Origin: Eubacteriaceae bacterium
GTDB lineage: Bacteria > Bacillota > Clostridia > Eubacteriales > Eubacteriaceae
Direction: 5' to 3'
Assembly (NCBI GenBank): GCA_012522805.1
Contig: JAAYJS010000025.1
Location: 1-64,000 of the forward strand
Length of the DNA: 64,000 nt
Each line of letters begins with the position of its first letter. The stretch's first letter is position 1. The notes under the pieces are model-generated. The model had not been told where the DNA came from and did no database searches. It saw only the letters and a list, made by a program, of their open reading frames with translations. The position numbers and the translations under genes were made by a program. Below, in pieces: positions 8,896 to 17,453 of the stretch.

Positions 8896-9417
8896 ATTAT
8901 CGCAAAAGGTTTCCAACATGAAACGAACGAAGCTATAAGGGATCGTGAACTCCGTGTAATTGGTGCAGATGGTAATATGATTGGTGTGATGAGTCGACAA
9001 GAGGCCTTGGATCTTGCTTTTAACAACAACTTAGATTTGGTAAAAGTATCTCCCAATGCAAAACCACCGGTTTGTAAAATTCTTGACTATGGTAAATTCC
9101 GCTATGAAGAAATGCGTCGAGCGAAAGATGCTAAGAAAAACCAAAAGACTGTCGTACTAAAAGAAATTCGTATGTCTGTCAGAGTGGAAGAACACGATAT
9201 TATGGTTAGAGTTCGCAATTGCATCAAGTTTTTGGAGCAAGGAAATCGCGTAAAAGTCAGTATCCGTTTTAGAGGAAGAGAAATGGCCTACACAGAGCAG
9301 GGTCGAGAAGTGCTCTTGGACTTTGCAAAACGGGTCGAAGACTATGGTAGTATTGAAAAACCACCAAGAATGGAAGGTAGAAACATGGCCATGTTTCTAA
9401 CGCCAAATAAAAGTTGA
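8896..9417 (+). CDS. infC: Translation initiation factor IF-3 (non-AUG start)
   Basis: IF-3 binds the 30S subunit and checks start codon and initiator tRNA. The usual N-terminal sequence IAKGFQ...EAIRDRELRVIGADG is encoded upstream of the first in-frame ATG (8977), so the real start must be one of three consecutive codons ATT (8893), ATT (8896) or ATC (8899). AGGAGG at 8884-8889 leaves 6 nt to the ATT at 8896, the best spacing. The product is then 173 residues, normal for IF-3, whereas an ATG start would delete 27 conserved residues. A rare AUU-type start is known for infC in E. coli and Bacillus and lets IF-3 repress its own translation. It is the first gene of the operon with rpmI and rplT. 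Confidence 0.95.
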   Translation: MIAKGFQHETNEAIRDRELRVIGADGNMIGVMSRQEALDLAFNNNLDLVKVSPNAKPPVCKILDYGKFRYEEMRRAKDAKKNQKTVVLKEIRMSVRVEEHDIMVRVRNCIKFLEQGNRVKVSIRFRGREMAYTEQGREVLLDFAKRVEDYGSIEKPPRMEGRNMAMFLTPNKS

Positions 9418-9423
9418 TTGAAC

Positions 9424-9448
9424 GGACAGACCATTCCATGGTTTGTCC
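9424..9448 (+). promoter_or_regulatory. Hairpin between infC and rpmI
   Basis: GGACAGACCAT (9424-9434) and ATGGTTTGTCC (9438-9448) form an 11-bp stem with one G-T pair and a 3-nt loop, followed by only three T residues. It begins 7 bp after the infC stop. It may be a partial terminator, a processing site or an RNA-binding site for a ribosomal protein; the sequence does not decide. Confidence 0.55.
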
Positions 9449-9484
9449 TTTAATGATAATATTCAAATGAGAGGAGAAGAGTTC

Positions 9485-9679
9485 ATGCCTAAAATGAAGT
9501 CTCATCGTGGAGCAGCAAAAAGATTTAAAGTAAAAAAATCAGGGCTCGTCAAACGGGCTAAAGCTTATAGAAGTCACATATTAACTAAAAAAAGCCAAAA
9601 GAGAAAAAGACAATTGAGAAAATCCGGCTATTTAGTTGAGTCAGATGCAAAAGTAGTTAGAAAGATGTTATTGAAATAA
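9485..9679 (+). CDS. rpmI: 50S ribosomal protein L35
   Basis: This is a 64-residue, very basic protein of the large ribosomal subunit starting [20 protein letters not shown], the family's hallmark. The frame is open from 9443, but ATG 9485 follows a GAGGAG site at 9471-9476 and gives the standard length and start. It lies between infC and rplT, the usual arrangement in bacteria. Confidence 0.97.
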   Translation: MPKMKSHRGAAKRFKVKKSGLVKRAKAYRSHILTKKSQKRKRQLRKSGYLVESDAKVVRKMLLK

Positions 9680-9698
9680 TTTAGCAAGGAGGATTCAA

Positions 9699-10055
9699 AT
9701 GGCTAGAATTAAACAAGGTGTCAACGCCAAGAAAAAACATAAAAAAATATTAAAACTTGCTAAAGGCTACTATGGAGCAAAAAGCAAGTTATTCAGACCT
9801 GCCAATGAAGCGGTAATGAGAGCTTTAAGAAGTGCATACCGTGGTAGAAAAGAAAAGAAAAGAAATTATCGTCGTTTATGGATTACACGCATCAATGCAG
9901 CGAGCAGAATTCACAATTTAAGTTACAGTAAATTCATGCATGGTTTAAAAAAGGCAAATGTAGAAGTCGATAGAAAAATCTTAGCTGATTTAGCGATGAA
10001 CGATGCCGGTGCATTTGAACAGTTTGTTGCAATTGCAAAAGATCAATTAAACTAA
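9699..10055 (+). CDS. rplT: 50S ribosomal protein L20
   Basis: This is a 118-residue basic protein needed early in 50S assembly. It begins [19 protein letters not shown] and contains the long helical RNA-binding extension typical of L20. Length is standard. AAGGAGG precedes the ATG. In Bacillus free L20 represses this operon by binding its leader. It is the last gene of the operon and is followed by a strong terminator. Confidence 0.98.
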   Translation: MARIKQGVNAKKKHKKILKLAKGYYGAKSKLFRPANEAVMRALRSAYRGRKEKKRNYRRLWITRINAASRIHNLSYSKFMHGLKKANVEVDRKILADLAMNDAGAFEQFVAIAKDQLN

Positions 10056-10065
10056 AACCAGATTC

Positions 10066-10143
10066 AAACAGTGTCTCTAAGGTTCGTATCCTAATTGTTA
10101 TGACAAGTTATAGGAAACTCAGAGGTACTGTTTTCTATTTTTT
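10066..10143 (+). terminator. Long intrinsic terminator after rplT
   Basis: AAACAGT (10066-10072) pairs with ACTGTTT (10127-10133); inside, CTCT with AGAG and TCCTA with TAGGA extend an imperfect long stem. It is followed by TCTATTTTTT. Confidence 0.8.
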
Positions 10144-10159
10144 GAAATCAATCAAGATC

Positions 10160-10188
10160 TTGAACTTTAAAAAATAGGATGATAAGAT
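10160..10188 (+). promoter_or_regulatory. Possible promoter for the potassium uptake genes
   Basis: TTGAAC (10160-10165), a 17-bp spacer and TAAGAT (10183-10188). The -10 box matches only four of six consensus bases, but the position between the rplT terminator and the next gene fits. Confidence 0.45.
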
Positions 10189-10215
10189 AAGCAAAACAGC
10201 ACTGTGAGGCAAACA

Positions 10216-11613
10216 ATGGAGAGAATCTACAATATTAACAAGCATCGACGACAACAACAATGGTCCTTTTTTTTAAAAAGAAGAAAACCGGCAGAGATAT
10301 TGGTCAGTGGTTTTGCTCTCATTATTCTAACCGGAACATTTCTATTGATGCTACCGATTTCTTCTGCAAGTGGTCGAGGGACCAGTTTTTTAAACGCTTT
10401 ATTTACGGCGACTTCCTCCGTATGTGTAACGGGGCTCATCGTTGTGGATACGGGGACTTATTGGTCGTACTTCGGACAAATGGTCATCATTCTACTCATT
10501 CAAATTGGCGGACTGGGTTTTATGTCGATGATGACGATTTTTTTTATATTTTCCGGTAGAACGATCACAATTCGAGAACGTTTGATTTTACAGTCCTCGG
10601 TGAACAAGGATAAATTACAAGGAATCGTCAAATATGTGAAATATATGGTAGCCTCAACCACTAGCATCGAGATTGTCGGCGGTTTGTTGTTTGCAATGGT
10701 TTTTATTCCGGAGTTTGGTTTTGCCAAGGGCATCTATTTTGGATTTTGGCATTCGATCTCCACTTATTGTAATGCCGGCTTTGATTTGATTGGCCAATTT
10801 AGAAGTTTTACACCCTATGTCGAGAATGGTACCCTAGTCTTCACAGCCTGTGCCCTCATTGTACTGGGTGGTCTGGGTTTTGCAACGACCAACGAAATCA
10901 TTCACTATAAAAAGGCCAAACGCTTGAGTGTTCATACTAAAATAGTGCTCATCATGACTTTTGTGCTCATTACCAGTGCGGCCATTTTAATCTTTCTATG
11001 TGAATACCACAACCCGAATACTTTGGGACCGTTATCGTTAAAGGGCAAAATATACGCCGCTTTGTATCAATCCATCACTCCGAGAACGGCAGGTTCCAAC
11101 ACCATCGATCAAACCCTTCTCACAAAACCCGTCTTGTTTATTTCGATGATTTTAATGTTTGTGGGCGGTTCGCCGGGTTCTACGGCAGGTGGTGTTAAAA
11201 CCACGACGATTGCAACGATGTTTTTAAACTTAAAAGCTAATTTAATGGGCACTAGAGATGTTACCTTATTTAAAAGACGCTTACCCTTGTCGGTGCTGCA
11301 AATAGCTTCCGCTTTGTTTTTTATCGCTGTTTTAATCAACGTTACAGTGAGTATGGTTTTAATCATCATGGAACCCAATATTCCTATGGAATACTTGGTT
11401 TTCGAAGTCATATCGGCTTATTCCACGGTCGGGTTGACCTGCAATGTAACTCCGGCTTTAAGTGATATTTCTAAATGGGTGTTGGTTTTTACGATGTTTG
11501 CCGGAAGGGTTGGCCCCTTAACCATTGCCTATGTTTTAACACGAAAAGAGCAAATGGATGTGAGTGCAAAGGGACAATACCGCTTACCGGAAGAAAATAT
11601 TTTATTAGGATAG
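10216..11613 (+). CDS. Trk/Ktr-type potassium uptake membrane subunit
   Basis: This 465-residue polytopic membrane protein of the TrkH/KtrB family forms the K+ (or Na+-coupled K+) translocation pore. Four pore-loop repeats each keep the selectivity glycine: SSVCVTGL, YCNAGFDLIG, TPRTAGSNTID and YSTVGLTC. GGSPGSTAGGVKTTT marks the intramembrane loop gate region after the third pore loop. Length (about 445-480) fits KtrB. The frame is open from a GTG at 10204, but that GTGAGG looks like the ribosome site for ATG 10216. The regulatory RCK subunit follows 9 bp downstream. Confidence 0.92.
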   Translation: MERIYNINKHRRQQQWSFFLKRRKPAEILVSGFALIILTGTFLLMLPISSASGRGTSFLNALFTATSSVCVTGLIVVDTGTYWSYFGQMVIILLIQIGGLGFMSMMTIFFIFSGRTITIRERLILQSSVNKDKLQGIVKYVKYMVASTTSIEIVGGLLFAMVFIPEFGFAKGIYFGFWHSISTYCNAGFDLIGQFRSFTPYVENGTLVFTACALIVLGGLGFATTNEIIHYKKAKRLSVHTKIVLIMTFVLITSAAILIFLCEYHNPNTLGPLSLKGKIYAALYQSITPRTAGSNTIDQTLLTKPVLFISMILMFVGGSPGSTAGGVKTTTIATMFLNLKANLMGTRDVTLFKRRLPLSVLQIASALFFIAVLINVTVSMVLIIMEPNIPMEYLVFEVISAYSTVGLTCNVTPALSDISKWVLVFTMFAGRVGPLTIAYVLTRKEQMDVSAKGQYRLPEENILLG

Positions 11614-11622
11614 GAGACGTTC

Positions 11623-12294
11623 TTGAAACAGAAACAATATGCCGTTTTAGGCTTAGGACGATTTGGCATCGGTTTAGCTACGACACTTGCAAATTTGGGC
11701 GCAGAAGTTATAGCCATTGACGTTGATGAGGAAAAAATTCAAAACATTGCCGATGTGGTATCTTTTGCGGTGCAAGCAGATATTACCGATATCCATGCTT
11801 TGGAATCCATTGGGATTCAAGATGTTGATGTGGTGATCGTATCGACAACGACGGATTTTAACTCCAGCATCATGGGTGTTTTAAACGTACAGGAACTGGG
11901 TGTTCAAGAAGTTTATGTCAAAACTACCAATGAGCAACACCGTAAATTAATGCATCGGTTGGGTATTACCAGGGTTTTCTCACCTGAAGAAGATATGGGG
12001 AAAAGAGTCGCTTATCATTTGATGACCGGTGGTTTCTTTGAAGTATTGTCCTTAGATACCAATCATTCTATAGTGGATATCAACCCCTTAGAAAGTTGGA
12101 TCGGCAAGTCTTTACAAGAGTTGGAGATAAGAAAACATTACGGTTTTAATATCATCGCAATACAAAATGGCGATATGCTGAATGTCTCGCCCTTGGCCAC
12201 GGATGTTATTCAGGAAAACGACAAGTTGGTGATTATTTGTGACAATGAATCCTTCGCAAAGTTCAAGATGAAAATGGCAGAAGAGAAATCATGA
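11623..12294 (+). CDS. KtrA/TrkA-type regulatory RCK subunit
   Basis: This 223-residue cytoplasmic protein gates the partner potassium channel. It has an N-terminal Rossmann RCK_N domain with the nucleotide motif GLGRFGIGLA (about residues 8-17) and an acidic residue at the end of strand 2 (AIDVDEEK), then a C-terminal RCK_C/TrkA_C domain from about residue 140. Such rings bind ATP/ADP or NAD(H), and in Firmicutes RCK_C often binds c-di-AMP; that last point is inference. It uses a TTG start 6 nt after GGAG. Its last 4 bp overlap the next gene (ATGA). Confidence 0.92.
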   Translation: MKQKQYAVLGLGRFGIGLATTLANLGAEVIAIDVDEEKIQNIADVVSFAVQADITDIHALESIGIQDVDVVIVSTTTDFNSSIMGVLNVQELGVQEVYVKTTNEQHRKLMHRLGITRVFSPEEDMGKRVAYHLMTGGFFEVLSLDTNHSIVDINPLESWIGKSLQELEIRKHYGFNIIAIQNGDMLNVSPLATDVIQENDKLVIICDNESFAKFKMKMAEEKS

Positions 12295-13109
12295 GAGTTT
12301 TGTCCAGAAAAAATCAGATCATCAAAACCTATGCATCATTGAAGCGCAAAAAGAAAAGGGAAGAGACAGGTTTGTTTCGATTTGAAGGGGAAACCCTACT
12401 GGAAGAAGCTTTAAAGTTTGAGCTGCCGATCGAAGCTGTTGTGGTGAGCGATACTTGGTATAAAAAAAATAACTTCAACAACGGCGAGAGCTACAAACTT
12501 TTAAAACATAGGGATATTCCGGTGTATGGCCTGATAGAAAAAGACTACCGCAGCCTTTCGGGACTTATGTCGCCGGAGGGCGTGATGGTGATAGCCCGTC
12601 ACCAATCCATGCCCGAAAAAAAACATCTTTTTTTAGTGGTTTTGGAAGATGTTCAAGACCCGGGAAACGTGGGTACGATTATTCGCACGGCAGATGCCGC
12701 AGGGGTTACTCAAATCGTTTATACATCCAAAACGGCGGATCCTTACAATGAAAAGGTCATACGCGCTTCTATGGGATCTGTCTTCCATTTACATTTGCAG
12801 CAAACAGAAAACTTGGAAGAGTTTTTGTGTGGCAAAAAGAAGGATGGCGCCTTGGTTTTTGCGGCTTCCTTGCAGGGGAAACCTTACGATATGCAACAAG
12901 AAATTCATCGCTTTAGAAATAAACCGTGGGTTTTGGTGGTCGGCAATGAGTCACAGGGCTTAACCTCTTCAACAGAAGCTCTCAGTGATTATTTGTACAA
13001 AATTTCTATGTATGGTTATGCCGAATCGTTGAATGTTTCCGTTGCAACTGGTATAATATTATTCGAATTGGCGAAGATTAAAAATAGCGATGAAGGAAAA
13101 GTGTCATAA
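12291..13109 (+). CDS. TrmH/SpoU-family RNA 2'-O-methyltransferase
   Basis: This 272-residue enzyme has an N-terminal substrate-binding domain and a C-terminal SPOUT knotted fold that methylates ribose 2'-OH in rRNA or tRNA with S-adenosylmethionine. All three SPOUT motifs are present: LEDVQDPGNVGTIIRTADA near residue 120, VVGNESQGL near 218 and ISMYGYAESLNVSVA near 240. It resembles B. subtilis YsgA, which also precedes pheS. The start overlaps the RCK gene by 4 bp. The segment encoding motif 3 also contains what looks like the promoter of the pheST leader. Confidence 0.92.
   Translation: MRVLSRKNQIIKTYASLKRKKKREETGLFRFEGETLLEEALKFELPIEAVVVSDTWYKKNNFNNGESYKLLKHRDIPVYGLIEKDYRSLSGLMSPEGVMVIARHQSMPEKKHLFLVVLEDVQDPGNVGTIIRTADAAGVTQIVYTSKTADPYNEKVIRASMGSVFHLHLQQTENLEEFLCGKKKDGALVFAASLQGKPYDMQQEIHRFRNKPWVLVVGNESQGLTSSTEALSDYLYKISMYGYAESLNVSVATGIILFELAKIKNSDEGKVS
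13029..13057 (+). promoter_or_regulatory. Promoter for the pheST T-box transcript, inside the SPOUT gene
   Basis: TTGAAT (13029-13034), 17 bp, TATAAT (13052-13057), the only strong promoter-like sequence ahead of the T-box. It lies within the codons of the conserved SPOUT motif 3. A start near 13064 gives a leader of about 265 nt before pheS. Confidence 0.65.
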
Positions 13110-13305
13110 ATCACTTCCGATAAAGAGAGAGAATGGTTGGTGAAAATTCTAACGGGGTATTGTGAACGTTCATTCCGGAGCTGTCGTCGTGAAAACAGTA
13201 GCGATGACCGTTACGCAACGTTATGCGAGAGCGATTGCCTGAGACGGTGCAGGTAATAACAAAGGTGGTACCACGATCATTCGTCCTTTACGGACGTTTT
13301 TTTTT
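13110..13305 (+). promoter_or_regulatory. T-box leader (tRNA-Phe sensing) with terminator
   Basis: The leader carries the T-box core AAAGGTGGTACCACG (13261-13275) followed by the terminator stem CGTCC/GGACG (13282-13296) and nine T residues. The AGAGAGAG-type start of Stem I is near 13121. A phenylalanine codon TTC at 13169-13171, followed by a purine, is the probable specifier. In the TGGN bulge N is T (13269), which pairs with an A discriminator as in tRNA-Phe. Uncharged tRNA-Phe would stabilise the antiterminator and switch on pheST. Confidence 0.92.
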
Positions 13306-13329
13306 ATTAATAGATTACTAGGAGAAGGT

Positions 13330-14346
13330 ATGCATAAACAATTAAATGAGTTGAGGGATGCATTTCATAAAAGTACAGAAGAAATACAAACCCTTAAAGA
13401 CTTGGAAGCAATCAGAGTTCAGTATTTAGGTAAAAAGGGAAGATTGACCATTGCTTTAAAAGGAATGGGAAAACTATCCCCTGAAGAACGACCGACGGTC
13501 GGTAAGTTGGCCAATGTTATTCGAGGGGAAATCGAAAAAACCATTCAAGAGAAAAAGGAATGGTTGGAAGAAAAAAAGATAGATTTAGAAATCCAAAATG
13601 AAAAATTGGATATTACCCTTCCCGGACGTATGCCGGAGCGGGGTCATCGCCATCCACTCAACCTCGTTATGTCGGATTTGGAAAAGATTTTTATCGGGAT
13701 GGGTTTTTCCATCGCAGAAGGTCCTGAAATCGAATGGAGTGAATACAACTTTGATCATTTGAATATGCCGGCGGAACACGCCTCCAGAGACCTGCAAGAA
13801 ACCTTTTATTATACAGAGGACATTGTCCTACGCACCCAGACATCGCCGGTTCAGATTCGCGTTATGGAAAACAACAGACCGCCCTTGAGGATTATATCTC
13901 CGGGCCGGGTATACCGTAGCGATGAGGTAGATGCGACCCACTCTCCGGTGTTCCACCAGATGGAGGGCTTGGTCATAGATCAAAACATCACCATGTCGGA
14001 TTTAAAAGGCACCTTGAGTTTATTTGCTCAAAAACTATTTGGTGATACCGTTAAAACGAGGTTTAGACCTCACCAATTTTATTTTACCGAACCTTCTGCA
14101 GAAATGGATGTCTCTTGCTTTAAATGTGGCGGTACCGGTTGCCGGGTTTGTGGCAGCGGATGGATCGAACTATTGGGTTGCGGAATGGTACACCCCAACG
14201 TACTGCGCCATTGCGATATAGATCCAAACGTATTCAGTGGCTTTGCCTTTGGTATGGGACTGGAACGAGTTGCTATGACAAAATACGAGATCAACGACCT
14301 GAGACTATTATTTGAAAATGACAAACGTTTCTTAGAGCAATTTTAA
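13330..14346 (+). CDS. pheS: Phenylalanyl-tRNA synthetase alpha subunit
   Basis: This 338-residue class II synthetase subunit holds the catalytic site for charging tRNA-Phe. An N-terminal coiled coil (about 1-85) is followed by motif 1, motif 2 (ISPGRVYRSDEVDATHSPVF) and motif 3 (FGMGLERVAMTKY). Cysteine-rich CFKCGGTGCRVCG is usual for bacterial PheS. Length is normal. GGAGAAGG precedes the ATG. It is cotranscribed with pheT, 11 bp downstream, behind the T-box leader. Confidence 0.98.
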   Translation: MHKQLNELRDAFHKSTEEIQTLKDLEAIRVQYLGKKGRLTIALKGMGKLSPEERPTVGKLANVIRGEIEKTIQEKKEWLEEKKIDLEIQNEKLDITLPGRMPERGHRHPLNLVMSDLEKIFIGMGFSIAEGPEIEWSEYNFDHLNMPAEHASRDLQETFYYTEDIVLRTQTSPVQIRVMENNRPPLRIISPGRVYRSDEVDATHSPVFHQMEGLVIDQNITMSDLKGTLSLFAQKLFGDTVKTRFRPHQFYFTEPSAEMDVSCFKCGGTGCRVCGSGWIELLGCGMVHPNVLRHCDIDPNVFSGFAFGMGLERVAMTKYEINDLRLLFENDKRFLEQF

Positions 14347-14357
14347 CGGAGGATTAG

Positions 14358-16751
14358 ATGCAAGTAACATTCAAATGGCTAAAAGATTATGTTGAGATAG
14401 ACACGACACCGGAAGATTTGGCAGAACGCATTACCATGTCCGGTACATGTGTAGAAACCTTAGAAGAAGTTGCTCCCAAGGTACAGGGTATCGTAGCAGG
14501 TAAGATTGACACCATCGAAAAACACCCCGAAGCGGATAAATTATGGGTATGTACTGTATCTGTGGGGAAAGAAAAACCCATCACCATTATCACCTCTGCT
14601 ACCAATGTGTTTGCGGATGCGACAGTACCGGTGGCGGTTGTCGGTGCGACCATAGCCAACGGTGACACCATGACGGAGGTGGCATTCAGAGGTATTACCT
14701 CTCAAGGTATGTTTTGTTCTGTGGAAGAAATGGGTTTGAACACGTCATTGTTTTCAAAAGAACAAATTGAAGGTATTTATATCTTTGATGAACCCCTCAC
14801 ACCTGGAACCGACATTAAAAGCTATATGTGGGGAGATGACCACATCCTTGAGGTGGAAATCACGGCAAATCGAAGTGATTGCCAATCCATATACGGCATT
14901 GCGAAGGAGGTTTCGGCTACATTAGATACACCCATTTGTGCACCAAAGCTACACCCTATGGGCGAAGCGGAAGGCGAAATTCAAAACTATTTGAGTGTCG
15001 AAATTGCCAGCAAAAAATGCTCCCGTTATCATGCCACGATGTTTCGGGTAAAAAAAATAGAGCCTTCACCCCATTGGATGCAAGTTCGACTTCTCAATGC
15101 CGCGGTCCGTCCGATTAACAATATCGTCGATGTGACCAACTTTGTGATGTTGGAAACCGGTCAACCCCTTCATGCTTTTGACTACGAAAGTTTAAAATCT
15201 AAAAAAATTGTCGTACGAGAAGCAGGGAAGGATGAAACAGTCGTTACCTTAGACAACAAAGAAAGAGCACTAAAGCCGGATATGCTGATGATTACCAACG
15301 GCACTTATCCGGTTGCTGTGGCCGGGATCATGGGTGGTGCTAATTCTGAGATTACAAAAGAAACAGAATTGGTTTTATTGGAATCTGCATGTTTTGACAA
15401 AACATCTGTACGTTTAACTTCCCAACGCTTGGGTTTGAGAAGTGAATCCTCTTCCCGATTTGAAAAGGGTTTGTACCCCAACTTAGTGGAACAGGCCACC
15501 GCACGGGCGACGGAATTGCTATTATCTATAGGTGCCTGTGAGCTCATTGACGGTTACATAGATGTTTATCCTGAAAAGCAACAACCGGTTTCTATCGAGG
15601 TGAGCGCGCAATGGATCAACGACTTCATCGGGATCGATATTTCTCGAAAAGAAATGATCCTTTATCTAAAGCGTCTCTTCATAGAGGTTCAAACAGATCC
15701 GGACAACGAAGACAAAATGACCGTTTATCCCCCCGATTATCGACAAGATTTGGAAATTCGCGAAGATATCGCCGAAGAAGTCGCCAGACTTTACGGTTAC
15801 AACAATATTCCCAATACCATTATGGGCGGCACCACGCTGGTGGGTGGCAAAACGAGAGATCAACAGCTGGAAGAGCTTCTGACCGACGTTTTAATCGGCA
15901 GCGGCTATAGCGAAACCCTGACCACCTCCTTTACCAATTTACCCCATTTGGTCGACCTGAGACTGGCAGATGAAAAGGATCAAGTTGTCCAATTGCTGAA
16001 CCCCTTAGGTGAGGACAACAGCATGATGCGCAATACGTTGATGGCACATCAATTGGAGATTATTCAAACCAATTACAATCATAAAAACACTCGGGGACGA
16101 TTCTTTGAAATCGCCATGACCTATCACCACAACGACGATCCAAAGGGCTTACCCATAGAAAAAGAGAGGTGTGTGATTTCAGCCTACGACGGCATAGATT
16201 TTTTCGGCTTAAAAGGTTTGGTAGAACGCATCTTTGCCAGTTTGGGTATTGATGGGGTCGAGTACAAAGTAGGAGAGACGGCGTTATTTCATCCCTACAG
16301 AAATGCTGATATATACATAAAAGATCAATGTATCGGTACATTGGGTGAAGTCCATCCGATTATTGTCAAAAATCACCGTTTACCAAGGCGTACGTATATC
16401 TGTGAACTAGATTGTGAAATGCTTTACGAGGCGGCGCAATTGGAAGTTCGCTATATCGATTTACCTCGTTACCCCAGCTCGTCAAGAGATATCGCCTTGG
16501 TCTTGGACGAAGGGGTTCCCTCCGGAGATGTGGTTAAAATTATAGAAAGCCATAATAACGGCATGATTGAAAGTATCGATCTCTTTGACGTTTATGTAGG
16601 GGATCAAATTGAAAAAGGAAAAAAAAGCCTGGCTTATTCCATTGTGTTTAGATTGCCTGAACGCACCTTAACAGATGAAGATATTCAGGGTGTGATGGAC
16701 AGTATTCTAAAAGATTTGAATGAAAAACTCGACGCAAAATTAAGAGACTAA
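14358..16751 (+). CDS. pheT: Phenylalanyl-tRNA synthetase beta subunit
   Basis: This 797-residue partner forms the alpha2-beta2 enzyme. The N-terminal region carries an EMAP-like tRNA-binding fold (about residues 40-150), followed by the B3/B4 editing domain that removes Tyr mischarged on tRNA-Phe, the B5 domain, a catalytic-like core, and a C-terminal anticodon-binding domain (RYPSSSRDIALVLDEGVP near 705). Length is standard for the bacterial type (about 790-800). GGAGG precedes the ATG. Confidence 0.98.
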   Translation: MQVTFKWLKDYVEIDTTPEDLAERITMSGTCVETLEEVAPKVQGIVAGKIDTIEKHPEADKLWVCTVSVGKEKPITIITSATNVFADATVPVAVVGATIANGDTMTEVAFRGITSQGMFCSVEEMGLNTSLFSKEQIEGIYIFDEPLTPGTDIKSYMWGDDHILEVEITANRSDCQSIYGIAKEVSATLDTPICAPKLHPMGEAEGEIQNYLSVEIASKKCSRYHATMFRVKKIEPSPHWMQVRLLNAAVRPINNIVDVTNFVMLETGQPLHAFDYESLKSKKIVVREAGKDETVVTLDNKERALKPDMLMITNGTYPVAVAGIMGGANSEITKETELVLLESACFDKTSVRLTSQRLGLRSESSSRFEKGLYPNLVEQATARATELLLSIGACELIDGYIDVYPEKQQPVSIEVSAQWINDFIGIDISRKEMILYLKRLFIEVQTDPDNEDKMTVYPPDYRQDLEIREDIAEEVARLYGYNNIPNTIMGGTTLVGGKTRDQQLEELLTDVLIGSGYSETLTTSFTNLPHLVDLRLADEKDQVVQLLNPLGEDNSMMRNTLMAHQLEIIQTNYNHKNTRGRFFEIAMTYHHNDDPKGLPIEKERCVISAYDGIDFFGLKGLVERIFASLGIDGVEYKVGETALFHPYRNADIYIKDQCIGTLGEVHPIIVKNHRLPRRTYICELDCEMLYEAAQLEVRYIDLPRYPSSSRDIALVLDEGVPSGDVVKIIESHNNGMIESIDLFDVYVGDQIEKGKKSLAYSIVFRLPERTLTDEDIQGVMDSILKDLNEKLDAKLRD

Positions 16752-16839
16752 CCCGTTCCATCGTATATAATATTATGAATTGAACATCGTAGGGAGTGAC
16801 GACTCTCACTGCGATTCAGTGCTCGTATAGGAGGATTTT

Positions 16840-17388
16840 ATGTCTGAACAAAAAAACACAACGGAATTAAAAATATTTGGTATCAATTTTCACGTTAAAA
16901 CCGGTGATAATATAGAAGAAGTCTTAGCCATAGCCGAATATGTGGATAAGGAACTCAATGAAGTTAAGGAAAAAAATCCTTATACCAACAACATGCACAT
17001 TGCCATCCTCGGTGCTATGAACATTTCCGAGCGTTTGGAGCAGGCGCAAGAAAAGGTAGATATTGTCAAAGCGGCAGAGGAAGAAGCGAAGAGTAAAATC
17101 AGCGAACTTGAAGGCATTATTGTCGGTAAAAACCGTGAAATTCAAAACCTTCAGGACCAAAAGAGAGCTGTGATCAATGAAAAAGAAGAGCTCAATCAGC
17201 AATTAAATGATAAGGAAGAGTTGTTAAACCAATACCGAGACCATTTAAAACAGTCAAAATCTGAAAGTGAAAACGACCGAAAAACAATCTTAGATTTGCA
17301 AAACCAATTGTTCGAATGTCAAATCGAATTGGTGAAGGCAAAAAAAGGTGACGAAGAAACAGCTGTTTCGGAAGATATATCAGAATAG
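16840..17388 (+). CDS. zapA: Cell division protein ZapA, long coiled-coil form
   Basis: The N-terminal 90 residues match ZapA, which bundles FtsZ filaments at the division ring: a small domain (NTTELKIFGINFHVKTG, then EVLAIAEYVDKEL) and a helix. The rest, to residue 182, is a charged coiled coil rich in Glu, Lys and Gln, ending with an acidic tail. Bacillus ZapA is about 85 residues, so the tail is an extension seen in some clostridia. In B. subtilis zapA also lies near pheT. A TATAAT at 16766-16771 may be a -10 element, but no good -35 is visible. AGGAGG precedes the ATG. Confidence 0.88.
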   Translation: MSEQKNTTELKIFGINFHVKTGDNIEEVLAIAEYVDKELNEVKEKNPYTNNMHIAILGAMNISERLEQAQEKVDIVKAAEEEAKSKISELEGIIVGKNREIQNLQDQKRAVINEKEELNQQLNDKEELLNQYRDHLKQSKSESENDRKTILDLQNQLFECQIELVKAKKGDEETAVSEDISE

Positions 17389-17400
17389 TGAGATTATAAT

Positions 17401-17434
17401 AAAGCCGGAATAATTTTAAAATTATCCCGGCTTT
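17401..17434. terminator. Bidirectional terminator between zapA and the HAD gene
   Basis: AAAGCCGG (17401-17408) pairs with CCGGCTTT (17427-17434), and ATAATTTT with AAAATTAT inside. T-rich sequence follows on the plus strand, and the A-rich flank gives T residues on the other, so it can serve both convergent genes. Confidence 0.8.
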
Positions 17435-17453
17435 ATGACTTTTATTTTGATTT

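Noticed and set aside
16752-16839. Small RNA (6S-like) before zapA, by analogy with ssrS-zapA linkage in enterobacteria
   Set aside because: The gap is only 88 bp, too short for a 6S RNA, and shows no long imperfect stem.
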